A DNA stretch of 64,000 bases from positions 62,001-126,000 of the forward strand of contig NZ_JABBFW010000002.1 in assembly GCF_012927045.1 (NCBI RefSeq). Direction: 5' to 3'. Shown here piece by piece: positions 55,024-62,487 of the stretch. A program made the translations under genes and the position numbers. The DNA is from Azohydromonas caseinilytica. GTDB lineage: Bacteria > Pseudomonadota > Gammaproteobacteria > Burkholderiales > Burkholderiaceae_C. The notes under the pieces were generated by a model. That model did not search any database and was not told where the DNA came from. It saw only the letters and a program-made list of their open reading frames with translations. How positions within the stretch are numbered: the stretch's first letter is position 1; each line of letters begins with the position of its first letter.

Positions 55024-56157
55024 ATGAGCCTGCCGCCCTTTGCCCGTTCCGAGGCCTTCACGCTGGGCGTGGAGCTGGAGCTGCAGATCGTCAGCCGCCA
55101 CGACTACGACCTCACGCCCGGCTCGGACGACCTGCTGCGCCTCATCGGGCGCCACAAGCTGGCCGCCGACGTCAAGCCCGAGATCACCAGCAGCATGATC
55201 GAGCTCTCCACCGGCGTGTGCCACAGCCACCCGCAGGCGCTGGCGCAGCTGCGCGAGGTGCGCGACGCGCTGGTGGACTGCGCCCAGCAGCAGAACCTGC
55301 GCCTGTGCGGCGGCGGCACGCACCCGTTCCAGGACTGGAGCCGCCGGCGCATCTACGACACGCCGCGCTACCGCCAGGTCTCCGAGCTCTACGGCTACCT
55401 CAGCAAGCAGTTCACCGTCTTCGGCCAGCACGTGCACATCGGCTGTCCCGACGCGGACCAGGCGCTGTGGCTGCTGCACGCGCTGCAGCGCTACATCCCG
55501 CACGCCATCGCGCTGTCGGCCTCCTCGCCCTACGTGCAGGGCAGCGACACCGGCTTCCAGTCAGCCCGGCTGAACTCGGTGTTCGCCTTCCCGCTGTCCG
55601 GGCGCGCGCCCTACGTGCTGACCTGGGAGGAGTTCAAGACCTTCTTCGGGAAGATGCACCACACCGGCGTGGTCGAGTCCATGAAGGATTTCTACTGGGA
55701 CATCCGGCCCAAGCCCGAGTACGGGACGATCGAGGTGCGGGTGATGGACACGCCGCTGACCATCGAGAAGGCGGCGGCCATCGCGGCCTACCTGCAGTGC
55801 GTGGCGCGGCGCCTGGTGCTGGAAAAACCGTTCCAGCCGCAGGAGGACGACTACCTGGCCTACACCTACAACCGCTTCCAGGCCTGCCGCTTCGGGCTGG
55901 AGGGCGAGGTGGTGGACGCGCGCAGCGCCGAGCGCCAGTCGCTGCGGGCGCAGATCGCGCAGACGCTCAAGGAGGTGGAGTCGCACGCCATCGAGCTGCA
56001 GGCCGAGCCAGCGCTGCTGCTGCTGCGCGACATGCTCGGCCGCGACGACGGCAGCGACGCCGCCTGGCTGCGCGCGGTGCAGGCGCACGAGCAGTACCTG
56101 CCCGAGGTCGTGCGCCGGCAATGCCTGCGCTTCGAGGGAAGGGCGGCGACGCTGTGA
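55024..56157 (+). CDS. ybdK: YbdK family carboxylate-amine ligase (glutamate-cysteine ligase-like)
   Basis: A 377-residue member of the GCS2/YbdK family, with weak glutamate-cysteine ligase activity reported for E. coli YbdK. ATP-grasp-like marks are [11 protein letters not shown] near the start, [15 protein letters not shown] and [13 protein letters not shown]. An AAGGAG ribosome binding site lies before ATG 55024. The physiological substrate is unknown. Hairpin repeats flank the gene on both sides. Confidence 0.93.
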   Translation: MSLPPFARSEAFTLGVELELQIVSRHDYDLTPGSDDLLRLIGRHKLAADVKPEITSSMIELSTGVCHSHPQALAQLREVRDALVDCAQQQNLRLCGGGTHPFQDWSRRRIYDTPRYRQVSELYGYLSKQFTVFGQHVHIGCPDADQALWLLHALQRYIPHAIALSASSPYVQGSDTGFQSARLNSVFAFPLSGRAPYVLTWEEFKTFFGKMHHTGVVESMKDFYWDIRPKPEYGTIEVRVMDTPLTIEKAAAIAAYLQCVARRLVLEKPFQPQEDDYLAYTYNRFQACRFGLEGEVVDARSAERQSLRAQIAQTLKEVESHAIELQAEPALLLLRDMLGRDDGSDAAWLRAVQAHEQYLPEVVRRQCLRFEGRAATL

Positions 56158-56174
56158 CGCCGGCCTTCCATTCG

Positions 56175-56302
56175 TGAAATGACCCGTTCGCACTGAGGTA
56201 TCGAAGTGCGAAGCCGTCAGGCTGCGATGGCGGCACCACGGTGAGAGCCGTTCACCCTTCGATACCTCAGGGCGAACGGAAAGCTCGTTACGGGCAAGCG
56301 GG
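56175..56302. repeat. Dispersed hairpin repeat, copy C
   Basis: Starts GAAATGACCCGTTCG as in copy A; first hairpin TTCGCACT-GAGGTATCGA-AGTGCGAA at 56187-56212; an inverted copy at about 56250-56277 (revcomp TTCGCCCT-GAGGTATCGA-AGGGTGAA, one G-T pair); ends CGTTACGGGCAAGCG as in copy A. It fills the 145-bp gap between convergent ybdK and the MFS gene, reaching the MFS stop codon. Confidence 0.82.
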
Positions 56303-57547
56303 TTATTGGGCCGGCCCCTGCAGCCGGTCGCGCCGCGCCAGCGCGGGGAAGAACCTGAACCACAGCCCCACCACCAGCAGCGTGCCCGCGCCGCCCAGCA
56401 ACACCGAGCCCACCGGGCCGAACGCGGCGGCGGTGGCGCCGGACTCGAACTCGCCGAGCTGGTTGCTCGCGCCGATGAAGATGGAGTTGGCCGCCGCGAC
56501 CCGGCCGCGCATCTCGTCGGGCGTGTCCAACTGCACCAGGGTCTGGCGGATCACGACGCTGACCATGTCGGCCCCGCCCGAGACGAACAGCGCCATGAAG
56601 GAGAGCGCGAAGCTGGTGGAGGCGCCGAACACCAGCATCGACATCCCGTACACGCCCACGGCCAGCAGCATCTTGCGGCCCACGCCGCGCTCGATGGGCG
56701 CGCGCGTCAGCCACACCGACACCAACAGCGCGCCCACCGCCGGCGCCGCGCGCAGCAGGCCCAGGCCCCAGGGCCCGGTGTGCAGCACGTCGCGCACGAA
56801 GATCGGCAGCAGCGCCGTGGCGCCGCCCAGCAGCACGGCGAACAGGTCCAGCGACAGTGCGCCCAGGATCGCCTGGCGCTGCCAGATGAAGCGCAGGCCT
56901 GCCAGCATCGAGCTCCAGCTCGCCGGCTCGCGCTGCGCCGCTCGCGCCACCGGCGTGATGCGCAGGATCAGCACGCAGCCCAGCGCGAACAGCGCCGCGC
57001 ACACGCCGTAGACCACCGTGGCCCCGGCGGCGTACAGGAAGCCGCCCAGCGCCGGCCCGGCCACCACCGCCGCCTGCATCGCGCCGGAGCTGAAGGCCAG
57101 CGCCCGCGGCAGCACCGCCGCCGGCACCAGCGTGGGCGCCAGCGCCTGCTGCGAAGGCATCTGGAAGGCGCGCGCCACGCCCAGCAGCAGCGACAGGCCC
57201 AGGATCAGCTCGCGGCCGACCCAGCCGCCGGCCGTGCCCAGCGCCAGCGCCAGGCCCACCACGAGCTGCAGCGCCAGGCACAGCGTCAGCAGCCAGCGCC
57301 GGTCGTGGCGGTCCACGATGTGGCCGGCGGGCAGCGTCAGCACCAGCGCCGGCAGGAACTGCAGCAGGCCGACCAGGCCCAGGTCCCAGGCGCTGCCGGT
57401 GATCTCGTACATCTGCCAGCCCAGCGCCACCATCAGCATCTGCGCCGCCGTGGTGCCGGCCAGGCGTCCCCACCAGAACAGCATGAAGGAACGGAAAGAG
57501 CGCAGCGGCGAGTCGGACGCGGAGACGGTGGGCGAAACGGCGGTCAT
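56303..57547 (-). CDS. MFS transporter (MFS_3, enterobactin exporter-like)
   Basis: A 414-residue major facilitator with about 12 membrane helices. It belongs to the MFS_3 group of the EntS type: FRSFMLFWWGRLAGTTAAQM at the start, GHIVDRHDRRWLLTLCL in the first cytoplasmic loop, and TPDEMRGRVAAANSIFIGASNQLGEFESG split in the second half. Substrate unknown; related proteins export siderophores or drugs. It is divergent from thpR with a 158-bp gap and monocistronic. Confidence 0.9.
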   Translation of the reverse strand: MTAVSPTVSASDSPLRSFRSFMLFWWGRLAGTTAAQMLMVALGWQMYEITGSAWDLGLVGLLQFLPALVLTLPAGHIVDRHDRRWLLTLCLALQLVVGLALALGTAGGWVGRELILGLSLLLGVARAFQMPSQQALAPTLVPAAVLPRALAFSSGAMQAAVVAGPALGGFLYAAGATVVYGVCAALFALGCVLILRITPVARAAQREPASWSSMLAGLRFIWQRQAILGALSLDLFAVLLGGATALLPIFVRDVLHTGPWGLGLLRAAPAVGALLVSVWLTRAPIERGVGRKMLLAVGVYGMSMLVFGASTSFALSFMALFVSGGADMVSVVIRQTLVQLDTPDEMRGRVAAANSIFIGASNQLGEFESGATAAAFGPVGSVLLGGAGTLLVVGLWFRFFPALARRDRLQGPAQ

Positions 57548-57705
57548 GGAGCGCAGCCGCCTCGGAAAGCGGCCGAAAGACGATCAGGGGGTGCTTACTG
57601 GAAAGCGGGCGGACCGGGCGGGCGGTCGCCGCGATGCCTGCGCGCGGCAGGGGCATGAGCCCAACCAGCTTACGCGAAACGCCCGGGCCGGCTAGGGTAG
57701 GGGGC

Positions 57706-58263
57706 ATGACAACGCCCGACGCCACCGCTGTGCTTTCCGACAACAACTCCACTCCCAATGCCGCCATGGCCCGGCTCTTCATCGGCCTGTGGCCGGATGA
57801 CGCGCAGCGCTGGGAGGCGCGCGCCCACCAGCAGCTGTGGCGCTGGCCGCCGCAGGCGCGCACCACGCCGGCCTCCAAGCTGCACCTGACGCTGCACTTC
57901 ATCGGCGAGGTGCCGCAGGCGCAGGTCGAGCCGCTGGTCCAGGCCATGCCGGCCTCCTTCGCGGCGGCGGAGCTGACGCTGTCGCAGCCGTCGCTGTGGC
58001 GCGGCGGCATCGCGGTGCTGGAGCCCGACACCGTGCCGGCCTCGCTGCAGGCGTTGCACGCGCAGCTGGGCCTGCGGCTGCGCCAGCTGGGCGTGTCGCT
58101 GGAAGCCAAGCCCTGGCGTCCGCACCTGACGCTGGCGCGCCAGGCGCAAGGCGCCAAGCCGCCGGTGGCGCCGCCGCCGCTGCACTGGCGCCTGGCGCAG
58201 CTGGCGCTGGTGCAGTCCGACGGCGGCTTCTACAAGGTGCTCAGGACGGCCGAGGCGGTCTGA
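57706..58263 (+). CDS. thpR: RNA 2',3'-cyclic phosphodiesterase (2'-5' RNA ligase family)
   Basis: A 185-residue member of the 2H phosphoesterase family, which cleaves 2',3'-cyclic phosphates on RNA. The two HxTx motifs are H60-L-T-L (KLHLTLHF) and a second HLTL in RPHLTLAR near residue 144. ATG 57706 is chosen for its GGGTAGGGGGC leader; an internal ATG at 57766 (MARLFIGLWP) would give the usual family N-terminus and may be the true start. It is convergent with the SDR gene. Confidence 0.9.
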   Translation: MTTPDATAVLSDNNSTPNAAMARLFIGLWPDDAQRWEARAHQQLWRWPPQARTTPASKLHLTLHFIGEVPQAQVEPLVQAMPASFAAAELTLSQPSLWRGGIAVLEPDTVPASLQALHAQLGLRLRQLGVSLEAKPWRPHLTLARQAQGAKPPVAPPPLHWRLAQLALVQSDGGFYKVLRTAEAV

Positions 58264-58276
58264 GCGGCCGGCCCGC

Positions 58277-59035
58277 TCAAGGCTCCCTCACATCCGCCAC
58301 CGGCTGCTGGCCGAAATCGGGCCGCTCCAGGTAGGCCAGCAGCTTCGCGGCGGCGGCTTGCGGGCTGTCGAGCAGCCCTTGCGCGCGCAGCTGCACGAAG
58401 CGGTCGTGGTCCGGGAAATGCGCCGGGTCGCCGCCGCGCAGCTGCACCTGCATGTCGGTGTCGATCACGCCCGGGGCCAGCGACACCACGCGCGCGCCCA
58501 GCGGTTTGAGCGCCTCGTCCAGCGCCAGCGCGCGCGTGAAGTGGTCCAGCCCGGCCTTCACCGCGCAGTAGGGCGCGCTGGCGGCCATGGCACGCCGGCC
58601 CAGGCCCGAGGAGATGTTGAGCACCTTGCGCGGCACGCGCCAGGGCTCGGTGGCGCGCAGGAAGGCGCGCGTGAGCAGCACCGGCGCCTCCAGTCCCACG
58701 CGCAGCGCGGCCGAGAGCAGGTCGGCCTCCACCGACTCCACCGGCCCCGGCGGCGTCAGCAGCGCGGCGTTGTTGACCAGCGCCGCTTCCGAGACCGAGT
58801 TGCCACCCTGCGCCGCGAGCCAGGCCTCCAGCCGCGCGGCGGCCTCGACCGGCTGCGCCAAGTCCAGCGCCCATTGCTCCAGCGTGCTGCCGGCGGCGCG
58901 GGGCTCGGCCTCCAGCGCCGCGTCGGGACGGCGCGACAGCGTCAGCAGCCGGGTGCCTTCGCGCTGCAGCAGCGCCACGGCCAGGGCGCGGCCCATGCCG
59001 CGCGAGGCGCCGGTGAGGATGACCAGGCGGCTCAT
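58277..59035 (-). CDS. Short-chain dehydrogenase/reductase (YueD/sepiapterin reductase-like)
   Basis: A 252-residue NAD(P)-dependent oxidoreductase. The cofactor loop is TGASRGMGRA near residue 8; catalytic Ser is in NISSGLG and the YxxxK pair in YCAVKAG. The NNAALL segment is typical of the SDR fold. It resembles benzil or sepiapterin reductases, but the substrate cannot be set. Its ATG overlaps the stop of the upstream flavin reductase gene (ATGA), so both are co-translated. Confidence 0.92.
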   Translation of the reverse strand: MSRLVILTGASRGMGRALAVALLQREGTRLLTLSRRPDAALEAEPRAAGSTLEQWALDLAQPVEAAARLEAWLAAQGGNSVSEAALVNNAALLTPPGPVESVEADLLSAALRVGLEAPVLLTRAFLRATEPWRVPRKVLNISSGLGRRAMAASAPYCAVKAGLDHFTRALALDEALKPLGARVVSLAPGVIDTDMQVQLRGGDPAHFPDHDRFVQLRAQGLLDSPQAAAAKLLAYLERPDFGQQPVADVREP

Positions 59036-59634
59036 GACTTCACCTCCTTCACCTCCGAACGGGCCTGCAGCTGCTCGCCGGTGACGAAGAAGCGGCCGCC
59101 GGCGATGTGGTGCAGCGTGCGCAGTTTGTCCAGCGCCGGGTCGGCGTCCGGCCCGGTGCCGAAGCGCCAGCGCCCCTGGGCATAGGCGCGCGTGTCGGCC
59201 TGCGCCGCCACCACCTCGGCCAGGAACAGGTCGTAGCGGGTCTGCACGTCGGGCTGGGGCAGCAGCCGGCACTCCAGCCAGGCCACGCAGCCCTCGACCA
59301 GCGGCGCGCCGGTGGCGCTGCCGGCGAAGCTGCCGATGTTGAAAGCCTCGAACTTGTCGAGCGTTTCGCCGCTGCAGCTGCCCACCGTGTAGGCCATGTC
59401 GGCCTGGGCGCGGCAGGGCAGGTTCAGCACCAGCTCGCCGGAGGCCTCGATCAGCTGGCGCGTGAAGGTGCTCTTGTCGAGCACCACCGCGACCTTGGGC
59501 GGATCGAAGTCCAGCGGCATGGCCCAGGCGGCGGCCATGAGGTTGCGGCGTCCGCCATGGGCGGCGCTCACGAGCACGGTCGGGCCGTGGTTCAGCAGGC
59601 GGTAGGCTTGGGGTAAGGGAACGTCTTGACGCAT
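59032..59634 (-). CDS. Flavin reductase family protein
   Basis: A 200-residue FMN-binding split-barrel protein of the flavin reductase-like family (DIM6/NTAB). Marks are LLNHGPTVLVSA at the start, NLMAAAWAMPLDFDPPKVAV, LVLNLP and FEAFNIGSFAG. It may bind FMN and reduce it for a partner monooxygenase, or act on another substrate. It overlaps the SDR gene by 4 nt and lies 19 nt after the pseudouridine synthase gene. Confidence 0.92.
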   Translation of the reverse strand: MRQDVPLPQAYRLLNHGPTVLVSAAHGGRRNLMAAAWAMPLDFDPPKVAVVLDKSTFTRQLIEASGELVLNLPCRAQADMAYTVGSCSGETLDKFEAFNIGSFAGSATGAPLVEGCVAWLECRLLPQPDVQTRYDLFLAEVVAAQADTRAYAQGRWRFGTGPDADPALDKLRTLHHIAGGRFFVTGEQLQARSEVKEVKS

Positions 59635-59653
59635 GGGGCGATGATGCCGCCGC

Positions 59654-60283
59654 TCAGAACGGCGCCGGGCTGGCGAAGCGCATGACCTCGCCGTGCAGCG
59701 GGTGCGGCAGCGCCAGCTCCGCCGCGTGCAGCAGCAGCCGCGGCGCGCGCGCCAGCGCCTCGGCCGGGGCGTAGAGCTCGTCGCCCAGGATCGGATGGCC
59801 CAGCGCCGCCAGGTGCACGCGCAGCTGGTGCGAGCGGCCCGTCACCGGCTCCAGCTCCACGCGCGTGGCGTCGTCCTCGTGCGCCAGCACGCGCCAGCGC
59901 GTCAGCGACGCTTTCCCAAGCTCCGGATCGACCATCTGCCGCGGCCGGTTCGGCCAGTCGCAGCGCAGCGGCAGCTCGATCTCGCCCCAGCCGGTCGCCG
60001 GCGCTTCCAGGCGGCCCGCCACCCGCGCGATGTAGCGCTTGTGCACGCGGCGCTCGGCGAAGGCGATGCTCAGCGCGCGTTGCGCTGCCGCGCCGCGGCC
60101 CATGGCGATCAGGCCCGAGGTCGCCATGTCCAGCCGGTGCACCACCAGCGCGTCGGGAAATTGAGATTGCACGCGTGCCGCCAAACAATCGGACATGGTT
60201 CGTCCGGGTACGGCCAAAAGCCCGGAGGGTTTGACGAGTATCAACAGCGATTCGTCAGCGTGCAGCAAGGAAATAGCGTCCAT
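59654..60283 (-). CDS. RluA family pseudouridine synthase
   Basis: A 209-residue RNA pseudouridine synthase. The catalytic motif HRLDMATSG carries the nucleophilic Asp (near residue 52); the start ILVKPSGLLAVPGR and the later VTGRSHQLRVHLAALGHPILGD are classic for the RluA/TruC group. No S4 domain is present, as in RluA itself. It modifies rRNA and/or tRNA; without the wider genome RluA or TruC cannot be told apart. It heads the RluA-flavin reductase-SDR run. Confidence 0.92.
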   Translation of the reverse strand: MDAISLLHADESLLILVKPSGLLAVPGRTMSDCLAARVQSQFPDALVVHRLDMATSGLIAMGRGAAAQRALSIAFAERRVHKRYIARVAGRLEAPATGWGEIELPLRCDWPNRPRQMVDPELGKASLTRWRVLAHEDDATRVELEPVTGRSHQLRVHLAALGHPILGDELYAPAEALARAPRLLLHAAELALPHPLHGEVMRFASPAPF

Positions 60284-60357
60284 GGGGTGCGGGAGCCTAT
60301 GTGGGCGCGAGCATATATGCCGTGAAAACGCCGTCAGGAGCCCAAAAGCTCGGTGTG

Positions 60358-60546
60358 TAGAATGGTTCGCGCAGAATTGCCAAGATTGTTATTGCTGGTC
60401 TTTCCCGCTCCGCCGAGTGGTGTTCCCCCTGGGGACGAGCCCTTGGCCGGCCTGGTTCGAATTCCCGATCGACGCTCTTGAGCGTTTCTGTCTCCGCCCG
60501 TGGGAGACGTGGGCGGGGTTTGACGCTTCAACAACAAGGTATTTGC
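60358..60546 (+). promoter_or_regulatory. Long structured leader of the cold shock gene
   Basis: A -10-like TAGAAT at 60358-60363 and no good -35 precede a leader of about 170 nt. Two hairpins in it exclude each other: GTCTCC-gcccgtg-GGAGAC (60490-60508) and CCGCCC-gtgggagacgt-GGGCGG (60494-60516). Cold shock mRNAs often have long folding leaders that change structure with temperature, so this is a candidate thermosensor. The 263-bp gap 60284-60546 holds nothing else recognisable. Confidence 0.45.
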
Positions 60547-60759
60547 ATGAGCACTCAGCAAAGCGGCATCGTGAAATGGTTTGATGCCGGCAAGGGTTAT
60601 GGTTTCATCACCCCCGATGGCGGCGGCAAGGATCTGTTCGCGCATTTCAGCGAGATCCAGTCCGACGGCTTCAAGACGCTGCAGGAAAACCAGCGCGTGG
60701 AATTCGAAGTGCGCCAGGGCCCCAAGGGCCTGCAGGCCGCCAGCATCCGCGCCCTCTGA
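60547..60759 (+). CDS. CspA family cold shock protein
   Basis: A 70-residue OB-fold RNA chaperone. RNP1 is [10 protein letters not shown] and RNP2 is DLFAHFSEI; it begins with [14 protein letters not shown] split from the rest. Unlike classic CspA it has alanine-aspartate after KWF-D (FDAGKG instead of FNxxKG). The gene has a long leader and is followed by a strong terminator. It binds single-stranded RNA and may be cold-induced. Confidence 0.95.
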   Translation: MSTQQSGIVKWFDAGKGYGFITPDGGGKDLFAHFSEIQSDGFKTLQENQRVEFEVRQGPKGLQAASIRAL

Positions 60760-60778
60760 GCCGGAACGCCTGAGCATG

Positions 60779-60807
60779 AAAAAACGCGGCCGCTGGCCGC
60801 GTTTTTC
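60779..60807. terminator. Bidirectional intrinsic terminator after the cold shock gene
   Basis: Stem CGCGGCC-GCT-GGCCGCG flanked by six A on the left and TTTTTCG on the right. It serves the cold shock gene and the convergent phosphatase gene, whose stop is 30 nt away. Confidence 0.9.
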
Positions 60808-60836
60808 GTTATGGGGCCGCGGTCAGGCGCCGCGGC

Positions 60837-61397
60837 TCAGAAGCGCTCCACCAGCCCGGTCTGCTGCGCCGTCTGCGGGTTCGAGCCCGCCTCGCGCACG
60901 CGCTGCAGCGCCTGCTCGGTGGGCAGCCCCAGCGACTTGAGCACGCAGGCCGCGGCGCTGCCGGTGCGCCCCAGGCCGGCGGCGCAGTGCAGCAGCACCG
61001 CGTCGCCCGCGCGCAGCGCCTGGGTGGCCTGGGCGATGCCGTCGTGGAAGTCGGGCAGGTCCGGCGGCAGGCCGAAGTTGCGCATGGGCAGGTTCAGCCA
61101 GCGAAAGGGCAGCGTGCCCTGCGTCACCGCGGTGCGGTAGGCCGGCGACAGCGCCGCCAGCTCCTCCACCGGCGCCAGGCACAGCACCAGTGCCACCTTG
61201 CGCTCCCGCGCCTCGGCCAGGAAGCGCCTGAGCGGCTCGAAGCGCCCGGGCATGGCCGACAGCCACAGCCGCCCGGGCACGTCCGGCGGCAGCGCCACGC
61301 CGCGCATCACGGCCGCGGCGCTGCCCAGCACCCGCGATGCGCCCGGCGGCGGCGTGGTGGACGGACCGTTGCCGGCCATGTCGGGCGTGCTGCTCAT
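60837..61397 (-). CDS. Protein tyrosine/dual-specificity phosphatase-like protein
   Basis: A 186-residue phosphatase of the Cx5R superfamily. The active-site loop is HCAAGLGRTG with nucleophilic Cys and Arg; a general-acid Asp is available in DLPDFHDG. The N-terminal 35 residues are low-complexity and may not belong to the mature protein; an internal ATG (MRGVALPPD) is a possible alternative start. No signal peptide. Substrate unknown; related to atypical DUSP/PTP proteins of bacteria. Confidence 0.85.
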   Translation of the reverse strand: MSSTPDMAGNGPSTTPPPGASRVLGSAAAVMRGVALPPDVPGRLWLSAMPGRFEPLRRFLAEARERKVALVLCLAPVEELAALSPAYRTAVTQGTLPFRWLNLPMRNFGLPPDLPDFHDGIAQATQALRAGDAVLLHCAAGLGRTGSAAACVLKSLGLPTEQALQRVREAGSNPQTAQQTGLVERF

Positions 61398-61410
61398 TGC
61401 GCTGGGGGCC

Positions 61411-62385
61411 TCAGTGGTACTGCTGGATGCCGGCGATGGCCCAGTTGCGGCTGCCGTCGTTGGGCTTGACCAGGTGCCAGACCTCGTCGAAGTCCGCGGC
61501 CGGCGCGTCGCGCTCCTCGCGGATGAGGCCGCTGTAGCGCACGCTCACCACCTGGCGGTCGGGCTCCTGGGCCCAGTCCAGCACCTGGGCATCGACGCGC
61601 ACCACGTCCGTGGTCTGCGCCTTGGCACCGCGCTCCTGCAGGTCCAGCCGCGCCGCGGCGAACATCTCCGGCGTGGTGAAGCTGCGCAGGTCTTCCAGGT
61701 CGCTAGCGTCGTTGGCCGCCTGCATACGGATGAAGATCTGCTTGGCGATGCGCTCGAAGGCGGCCACGTCGAAGTCGGCCGGCAGGTTCGGCGCGGCCTT
61801 GGGCGCCAGCGCGCTGTCGGCAACGCCGGCGCTGGTGTAGCCCGGGTTGGAGGCCGGCGTGCCGAAGGCGTCAGCCTGGCGCTGCATCGGCGAGGCGTTC
61901 AAGCCCGGCGGCTGCGCGTTCCAGTTCGACGCCGTGCCGGCCGCGCCCGCGCCGGCAAAGGCCGGCTGCTGAGCGGCGGTCTTGTTGCCCATGAAGCGGC
62001 GCATCAGGAAGCGGATCAGGAAGATCGCCGCCACGGCCAGCAGCGCCATCATCACGAAGTTCGCCACGGCCTCGCCCATGCCGAGGTGGCTGAACAGCGC
62101 GGCCAAGCCCAGGCCGGCGGCCAGGCCGGCGACGGGGCCGAGCCAGCTGCGCTTGCCGGCCGCCGCAGCGGCCGCCGGCGCGGTGGCCTGCTGGCCCGGC
62201 GCGGCCTGGTTCGGCGCCTGTTGCGGTGGGGGCGTCTGCGGCGTGCTGCGCTGCGGCAGGCTGCGCTGCATGCCCGAGGAGCCGCCGCCGCCCAGCCGCT
62301 TGGCTTCCACGTCCACGGGCGTGAACGACACGGCCGCCACGGCCAGCATCAGCGCACCCAGCAGTCCAGTCCTTGTCTTGCTCAT
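61411..62385 (-). CDS. Tim44-like domain membrane protein
   Basis: A 324-residue protein with an N-terminal signal or anchor (LLGALMLAVAAVSFTPVDV), a Gly/Pro/Gln-rich linker, one or two membrane helices around residues 85-130 (FVMMALLAVAAIFLIRFLMRRF) and a C-terminal Tim44-like domain (FERIAKQIFIRMQAAND, DLEDLRSFTTPEMF, YSGLIREE). The bacterial family is of unknown role; the fold is shared with the mitochondrial import motor subunit. It is 13 nt before the phosphatase gene, on the same strand, so possibly co-transcribed. Confidence 0.9.
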   Translation of the reverse strand: MSKTRTGLLGALMLAVAAVSFTPVDVEAKRLGGGGSSGMQRSLPQRSTPQTPPPQQAPNQAAPGQQATAPAAAAAAGKRSWLGPVAGLAAGLGLAALFSHLGMGEAVANFVMMALLAVAAIFLIRFLMRRFMGNKTAAQQPAFAGAGAAGTASNWNAQPPGLNASPMQRQADAFGTPASNPGYTSAGVADSALAPKAAPNLPADFDVAAFERIAKQIFIRMQAANDASDLEDLRSFTTPEMFAAARLDLQERGAKAQTTDVVRVDAQVLDWAQEPDRQVVSVRYSGLIREERDAPAADFDEVWHLVKPNDGSRNWAIAGIQQYH

Positions 62386-62487
62386 TGCTTGTCTCTCTTG
62401 AGGTCTCCGGGCGATGGCCCGGGCTTCCGGTTCTGAATGATGGGGGCGTGACAAAGTTCCCCAATAAGGGTGAATGACAATTTCGGA

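Noticed and set aside
62386-62487. A cobalamin riboswitch or Fur box before the TonB-dependent receptor
   Set aside because: The gap is only 102 bp, too short for a full B12 riboswitch, and no convincing 19-bp Fur site could be aligned.
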